This document shows, one piece after another, positions 5,771-9,438 of a stretch of 9,438 bases of DNA. Made by a program: the position numbers and the translations under genes. Under the pieces are notes generated by a model. That model saw only the letters and a list, made by a program, of their open reading frames with translations. It searched no databases and was not told the DNA's origin. The DNA comes from an uncultured Clostridia bacterium (GTDB lineage: Bacteria > Bacillota > Clostridia > Oscillospirales > Oscillospiraceae). Each line of letters opens with the position of its first letter. The first letter of the stretch is position 1. The stretch covers positions 1 through 9,438 of the forward strand of contig CAMEMX010000052.1 in assembly GCA_945927915.1 (NCBI GenBank). The letters are read 5' to 3'.

Positions 5771-6548
5771 AAAGGAGCTGACCGCTGCTGACAGCGAGGG
5801 ACACAAGCAGGCCGGAATTGACGAGCGTGTCGTGCGCCGAGCCGCGCACGAGCATATCCGCCGTCGTGATGCCGCAGAAGACGACCGCGCTGAGCGCCCA
5901 GAACAGGGTCATGCGCCGCTTGCCCTTGTCAAACGAGAAGCCGGCGAGCTGGAACGCCGCGAGCATACAGCAGATGGCGGCAAGGAGCTGGAAGGCGTAG
6001 TCGTGGATGGACGGGTCGATGTTCCACTCCTGGAAATAGACGATCAGCCGCACGACCAGATAGATGCTGGCGATCATGTAAAGCAGGGGAGACGGGCGCC
6101 TGCTGCGCAGGCAGGAGAAGGCGAACGCCGCGATGCACAGCGCGGTCACGATGCCCAGCGGCGCGAGCATGAACGAAAGCGCCTCGGACACGGCGGGCGA
6201 CTGCGTCGCCAGCGCGGTGACGGGCGTTCTGCCCTCGACCCACAGCAGGATGTTGCCGAGTATCAGCATTCCGGCGGCGGCAAGCTGCAGAAGGTTCGGC
6301 ACGACGGAGGGCGTGAAGAAGTCCTGCCAGCGCTGCTTCTTCTCCAGCGGGAGCAGCAGACCTGCCGCAGCAGCCAGCCACACACCGCTCAGGACGGCGA
6401 GCACGCGGTGCAGGGAGCTGCCCTCCGCGAGGCTGCCGTCGGGCAGCAGCTCATATAAAAGCTGAGAGCGCCGCAGCACCGCGCCGAGCACGGCTGCAAG
6501 CAGCGTCAGCGCGACGAGATACCATTGCGTGCGGACTGTTTTTTTCAT
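5760..6548 (-). CDS. Uncharacterised eight-helix membrane protein
   Basis: 262 aa, not assigned to a known family. The start ATG at 6548 follows GGAGGG on the - strand at good spacing. About eight hydrophobic segments are visible (roughly 9-25, 47-67, 82-104, 125-145, 154-172, 184-205, 213-232, 241-260), separated by short loops. Basic clusters KKQR (70-73), RSRR (148-151) and KGKRR (208-212) help set topology. The segment VVRLIVYFQEWNIDPSIHDYAFQLLAAI (165-192) has charged and aromatic residues between two helices and is the most distinctive part. No catalytic motif or transporter signature is seen. An extended -10 promoter lies upstream. The gene is monocistronic and convergent with the PF06541-type gene. 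Confidence 0.72.
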   Translation of the reverse strand: MKKTVRTQWYLVALTLLAAVLGAVLRRSQLLYELLPDGSLAEGSSLHRVLAVLSGVWLAAAAGLLLPLEKKQRWQDFFTPSVVPNLLQLAAAGMLILGNILLWVEGRTPVTALATQSPAVSEALSFMLAPLGIVTALCIAAFAFSCLRSRRPSPLLYMIASIYLVVRLIVYFQEWNIDPSIHDYAFQLLAAICCMLAAFQLAGFSFDKGKRRMTLFWALSAVVFCGITTADMLVRGSAHDTLVNSGLLVSLAVSSGQLLFTR

Positions 6549-6584
6549 GCGCGTTCCCTCCGTTTGCCGGGTTGATTAAAATTT

Positions 6585-6613
6585 ATTATATCACAGGGAG
6601 ACGCGGATTTACA
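6585..6613 (-). promoter_or_regulatory. Extended -10 promoter of the eight-helix membrane protein gene
   Basis: On the - strand TGATATAAT (TGnTATAAT, -10 hexamer at 6585-6590) lies about 40 bp before the start codon. The -35 region at 6608-6613 is a poor match (TGTAAA), as is common with extended -10 promoters. Confidence 0.6.
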
Positions 6614-6678
6614 GAGCAAAAGAAAATATTTCTTTCCGTTATCATTATTCTTTTGAAAAAATAACGCTCGACAAACGG

Positions 6679-6707
6679 TTGACAGCACGTCCTTGCGCAG
6701 GTATAAT
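6679..6707 (+). promoter_or_regulatory. Consensus promoter of the mod operon
   Basis: TTGACA at 6679-6684 and TATAAT at 6702-6707 with a 17-bp spacer. Transcription would start at about 6713, right at the 5' strand of the riboswitch P1 stem. Regulation is therefore likely to act on the RNA rather than at initiation. Confidence 0.92.
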
Positions 6708-6710
6708 GAA

Positions 6711-6826
6711 GGTGTCTTCGAGCCTCCGTTCCTAATGTCACGACTATGGAGCGGCGGCCGGTCGCCCGGACGACAAAGGGTCGCTTTGGAAACGAAACGG
6801 CCTTCCGTATTTGAAAAGGAGACAGA
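6711..6826 (+). promoter_or_regulatory. Moco/Tuco-type (molybdenum or tungsten cofactor) riboswitch
   Basis: The segment resembles the Moco RNA class found before E. coli moaA. It has AGCCTC near its 5' side, a hairpin with GTCA..GACTAT in its loop, and a 3' block CCTTCCGTATTTGAAAAGG (compare CCTCCCGTATCTGGAAAGG in E. coli, recalled from memory). P1 pairs 6713-6719 with 6818-6824. GTTCC/GGAGC encloses the conserved loop, GTCG/CGAC makes a short hairpin, and GGTCG/CGGCC closes a hairpin with a GGAAAC loop. It precedes modA, a known genomic context of this class. The short third hairpin leaves open whether molybdenum or tungsten cofactor is sensed. Confidence 0.8.
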
Positions 6827-6836
6827 GATTATATGG

Positions 6837-6900
6837 GGAACTCTGAAGGATCGTTCTGCGTCGCTCAGCAGATTCATTCAGAGCTTCCTGAAACAGGAGG
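6837..6900 (+). promoter_or_regulatory. Candidate translational expression platform: RBS sequestor and anti-sequestor
   Basis: CTTCCTG (6884-6890) can pair with CAGGAGG (6894-6900), one G-U pair and an AAA loop, burying the whole modA ribosome binding site. Alternatively GGAACTCTGAA (6837-6847) can pair with TTCAGAG-C-TTCC (6877-6888, one bulged C), which takes away the sequestor's left arm and frees the site. The two structures are mutually exclusive and lie just after the riboswitch. The pairings are seen; the switching is inference. Confidence 0.62.
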
Positions 6901-6908
6901 AACGACCC

Positions 6909-7787
6909 GTGAAAAAAACGACCGCACTGTTACTCTGTCTCTCCCTGCTCCTGTGCCTGCTGGCAGGCTGTGCGGTAGAGACGCCCACGCCCACCGAAAG
7001 CACCCCGGAGCCCGTCGTGCCGACCGATCCCGTCCCCACCGCGCCGGAGAAGGTCGAGCTCGTCGTCTTCGCCGCCGCCTCGATGACCGAGACGCTGACC
7101 GAGCTTGGCGACCGCTACATGGCAACGCACGAAAACGTGACCATTGTCTTTAACTTCGACTCGTCCGGCACGCTCAAGACCCAGATCGAGGAGGGCGCCG
7201 TGTGCGACGTCTTCATCTCCGCCGGGCAGAAGCAGATGAACCAGCTCGACATCAACGCCGATCCCGCGGTCAACGTGGACGGTCTGGACTACATCTTAGA
7301 GGGCAGCCGCTTCAACATTCTGGAAAACAAGGTCGCGCTGGCCGTGCCGGAGGGCAACCCCAAAAACATCCATTCCTATGAGGATCTGCGCGACGGCCTG
7401 CAAAACGGCACCGTCCTGCTCGCCATGGGCAACGCGGACGTGCCCGTCGGGCAGTATACGCAGAAGATCCTTGCCTACTACGAGCTTGACGAGGCCGCGC
7501 TGGCGCAGGCCGGCTGCCTGACCTACGGCACGAACGTCAAGGAGGTCACCACACAGGTCAGCGAGGGCGCGGTCGACTGCGGCATCATCTACCAGACCGA
7601 CGCCGCCTCCGCGGGTCTGACCGTGGTGGACACGGCGACCGCCGAGATGTGCGGTCAGGTCATCTATCCCGCCGCCGTGCTCAAGGCGTCGAAGAACGCC
7701 GAAACGGCGCAGGATTTCCTCGCCTTCCTGACGAGCGCCGAGGCAGCGGAGGTCTTCTCCGCCGTCGGCTTCACGCCGCTCGGATAA
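6909..7787 (+). CDS. modA: Molybdate ABC transporter substrate-binding lipoprotein ModA
   Basis: 292 aa from GTG at 6909, with AGGAGG at 6895-6900. An upstream ATG at 6693 is in frame but would read through the promoter and riboswitch, so it is rejected. Residues 1-20 are a lipoprotein signal with lipobox LAGC (Cys21), followed by a Pro/Thr/Glu spacer to about 46. The binding domain starts ELVVFAAASMTETLTEL (50-66), and FNFDSSGTLKTQIEEGAVCDVFISA (81-105) is the typical ModA core. Ser58 and Ser85/86 are the expected oxyanion ligands, and GNADVPVGQY (174-183) and IIYQTDA (226-232) are also typical. It captures molybdate (perhaps tungstate) outside the membrane and delivers it to ModB. First gene of the modABC operon. 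Confidence 0.93.
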   Translation: MKKTTALLLCLSLLLCLLAGCAVETPTPTESTPEPVVPTDPVPTAPEKVELVVFAAASMTETLTELGDRYMATHENVTIVFNFDSSGTLKTQIEEGAVCDVFISAGQKQMNQLDINADPAVNVDGLDYILEGSRFNILENKVALAVPEGNPKNIHSYEDLRDGLQNGTVLLAMGNADVPVGQYTQKILAYYELDEAALAQAGCLTYGTNVKEVTTQVSEGAVDCGIIYQTDAASAGLTVVDTATAEMCGQVIYPAAVLKASKNAETAQDFLAFLTSAEAAEVFSAVGFTPLG

Positions 7788-7791
7788 CGAT

Positions 7792-7838
7792 CCTTATCTG
7801 CCGCAGCGGGGGAGCCCCTGCTGCGGCAGACGATAAGG
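7792..7838 (+). other. Large inverted repeat between modA and modB
   Basis: CCTTATC (7792-7798) pairs with GATAAGG (7832-7838), and inside it TGCCGCAGC.GGGG pairs with CCCC.GCTGCGGCA around a short loop near 7812-7815. It begins five bases after the modA stop and ends just before the modB ribosome binding site. There is no U-tract, so it is more likely a 3'-end stabiliser or partial attenuator that lowers modBC relative to modA than a full terminator. Confidence 0.75.
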
Positions 7839-7854
7839 GACAGGAGGTGGGCGA

Positions 7855-8520
7855 ATGGATCTGTTTCCGCTTTGGAATTCTCTGCGTGTCGCGGGGATCA
7901 GCACGGCGATCATCTTCTTCGTCGGCATCTTTGCGGCATATTACATAGCAAAAGCGCCGCGCGTGGTCAAGGGCGTCCTCGACGTGATCCTGACGCTGCC
8001 GCTGGTGCTCCCGCCGACGGTGGTCGGCTTTCTGCTGCTGCGCGTGCTGGGGCCGAAGCGCCTTGTCGGCGCGTGGTTTCTGGAGACGTTCGGCCTGCGG
8101 CTGACGATGACGTGGTGGTCTGCGATTTTCGCCACCGCCGTGGTCATCTTCCCGCTGATGTACCGCACGGCGCGCGGCGCGTTCGAGTCGTTTGACGAGA
8201 CGCTTGCCTATTCGGCGCGGTCGCTCGGCCTGTCGAACCGCTACATTTTCTGGCGCATCCGTATGCCCTGCTGCCGGCAGGGCATCCTCGCCGGGACGGT
8301 GCTTGCCTTTGCCCGCGCGCTGGGCGAATACGGCGCGACGAGCATGATCGCGGGCTACACGCCGGGCCGCACCGCCACGATCTCGACGACGGTCTACCAG
8401 CTCTGGCGCACGAACGACGACGCCCTCGCGTTCAAATGGGTGCTCGTCAACCTCGCCATCTCCTTCGTCGTCCTGCTGGCGGTCAACCTCCTTGAGAAGA
8501 AAACGGGGAGGCGGAAATAA
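7855..8520 (+). CDS. modB: Molybdate ABC transporter permease ModB
   Basis: 221 aa, with AGGAGGT at 7842-7848 seven bases before ATG. An integral membrane protein with about five helices (roughly 12-32, 44-64, 85-105, 143-165, 195-213). LTLPLVLPPTVVGFLLL (47-63) is a hallmark of ModB. The cytoplasmic EAA-type coupling loop runs ETLAYSARSLGLSNRYIFWRIRMP (115-138), followed by LAFARALGEYGATSMIAG (150-167). It forms the channel with ModA docking outside and ModC inside. The stop overlaps the modC start by one base (TAATG), so modBC are translationally coupled. Standard family length; nothing odd. Confidence 0.95.
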   Translation: MDLFPLWNSLRVAGISTAIIFFVGIFAAYYIAKAPRVVKGVLDVILTLPLVLPPTVVGFLLLRVLGPKRLVGAWFLETFGLRLTMTWWSAIFATAVVIFPLMYRTARGAFESFDETLAYSARSLGLSNRYIFWRIRMPCCRQGILAGTVLAFARALGEYGATSMIAGYTPGRTATISTTVYQLWRTNDDALAFKWVLVNLAISFVVLLAVNLLEKKTGRRK

Positions 8521-9438
8521 TGTCACTTTATGCTGATTTTGAAAAGCGCCTCGGCAGCTTCCGCCTGCGCGTGAAGCTGGAGGCGGGGGACGAGATCCTG
8601 GCGCTTCTGGGCGCGTCGGGCTGCGGCAAGAGCATGACGCTCAAGTGCATCGCGGGCATCGAGCGGCCGGACAAAGGCCGCATCGTCCTCGACGGGCAGA
8701 CCCTGTTCGATTCCGAAAAGCACATCGACCTCAGCCCGCAGCAGCGGCGCACGGGGCTGATGTTCCAGAACTATGCCCTGTTTCCGAACATGACGGTGCT
8801 GCAAAACCTGCGCGCCGGGGCAAGGCGGGACGGGGACAGAAAAAGCCGCGACGCGCGGGTCATGGCGGCGGCGGAGCGCTTCGGCCTGACTGAGCTGCTG
8901 CCGCACTATCCGTCGCAGCTCTCCGGCGGGCAGCAGCAGCGCACCGCGCTGGCGCGCATTCTGCTGTCCGAGCCGCGCGCCCTGCTGCTCGACGAGCCGT
9001 TCTCCGCGCTGGACAGCCACCTGCGCTTCCGGCTCGAGCGCGAGATGGCGGAGGTTTTGCGCCAATTCGGCAAGACCGTCCTGCTCGTCTCGCACGACCG
9101 CGACGAGGTCTACCGCCTGTCCGACCGCGTGGCGGTAATGGGCGAGGGCGTGATCGAGGCGCTGGGCGGCAAAAAAGAGGTCTTCGCCGCGCCGAATACG
9201 CGCAGCGCGGCGCTTCTGACCGGCTGCAAGAACGTCTCGCGCGCGAAATTCGTCGACGAAACGCACATTTTCGCGCAGGATTGGAACCTGACGCTGCGCG
9301 TGCGCGGCGCAACGCCGGAGACGGCCTTCGTCGGCCTCCGAATGCACGACATCTGTGCCGGCGGGGACGACAACGCCGTCCTCTGCCGCGTGACGGACGA
9401 GACGGAAAACCCGTTTTCCGTGACGGTGCGTCTGCTGC
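8520..9438 (+). CDS. modC: Molybdate ABC transporter ATPase ModC (3' end beyond window)
   Basis: Starts at ATG 8520-8522, sharing one base with the modB stop; GGGGAGG at 8505-8511 serves as ribosome binding site. The visible 306 aa remain open at the window end. The nucleotide-binding motifs are complete: Walker A GASGCGKS (31-38), Q-loop Gln83 (FQNYALFPNM), signature LSGGQQQR (134-141), Walker B ALLLDEP (154-160), D-loop SALD (162-165) and H-loop His192 (VSHDRDE). Residues after about 235 (TGCKNVSRAKF onward) begin the C-terminal regulatory/TOBE-like part, which is cut off. It powers molybdate import by ATP hydrolysis at the inner face of the membrane. Confidence 0.94.
   Translation, partial: MSLYADFEKRLGSFRLRVKLEAGDEILALLGASGCGKSMTLKCIAGIERPDKGRIVLDGQTLFDSEKHIDLSPQQRRTGLMFQNYALFPNMTVLQNLRAGARRDGDRKSRDARVMAAAERFGLTELLPHYPSQLSGGQQQRTALARILLSEPRALLLDEPFSALDSHLRFRLEREMAEVLRQFGKTVLLVSHDRDEVYRLSDRVAVMGEGVIEALGGKKEVFAAPNTRSAALLTGCKNVSRAKFVDETHIFAQDWNLTLRVRGATPETAFVGLRMHDICAGGDDNAVLCRVTDETENPFSVTVRLL

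Noticed and set aside
5730..6458. 242-codon + strand open frame across the eight-helix membrane protein gene
   Set aside because: Highly charged low-complexity translation typical of a shadow frame; the opposite strand has hydrophobic periodicity, a ribosome binding site and a promoter.
6693..6908. N-terminal extension of ModA from an ATG at 6693
   Set aside because: It starts upstream of the promoter's -10 box and reads through the riboswitch; the GTG at 6909 has AGGAGG and begins a perfect lipoprotein signal.
7771..8526. 251-codon open frame on the - strand opposite modB
   Set aside because: Arg/Asp/His-rich shadow of modB without a domain; modB is unmistakable on the + strand. The same holds for the 274-codon frame opposite modC.

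Overview
The window looks like a G+C-rich member of the Bacillota, most likely an anaerobic gut-type clostridium of the Oscillospiraceae/Ruminococcaceae kind. The pointers are strong AGGAGG-type ribosome binding sites, TTGACA/TATAAT promoters, SLH-domain surface proteins, a lipoprotein-type ModA and CCA-encoding tRNA genes. The taxonomic call is inference; no rRNA or other marker gene is present.

Region 1 (1-3299, + strand) is a vitamin B12 locus. It opens with a cobalamin riboswitch, cut at its 5' side by the window edge, followed by a near-perfect intrinsic terminator. Two overlapping genes follow. The first encodes a secreted, SLH-anchored protein with an alpha/alpha toroid (prenyltransferase-like repeats) followed by a DUF4430 domain. 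This is the domain order of animal intrinsic factor and transcobalamin. The second encodes a membrane-tethered DUF4430 protein on a long Pro/Thr/Glu linker. Together they look like a corrinoid-capture relay across the cell wall, switched on when B12 is scarce. This is the most interesting part of the window.

Region 2 (3266-5226, mostly - strand) holds housekeeping genes: a Cof-type HAD phosphatase with its own promoter, a MazG-like nucleotide pyrophosphohydrolase, the 3' remnant of a four-helix-bundle gene whose front is replaced by an odd GTGAAG/mini-hairpin repeat cluster, a strong terminator, and two directly abutting tRNA genes (Met and Glu) behind a consensus promoter.

Region 3 (5298-6613) has two convergent membrane-protein genes: a PF06541-type four-helix membrane protein (+) and an unrecognised eight-helix membrane protein (-), overlapping by 11 bp at their stops.

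Region 4 (6679-9438, + strand) is a molybdate uptake operon: consensus promoter, a molybdenum-cofactor-type riboswitch, then modA, modB and modC (modC runs off the window). A leader hairpin that would bury the modA ribosome binding site, and a competing upstream pairing, suggest translational control. Both transport systems are thus governed by RNA elements that sense the finished cofactor.
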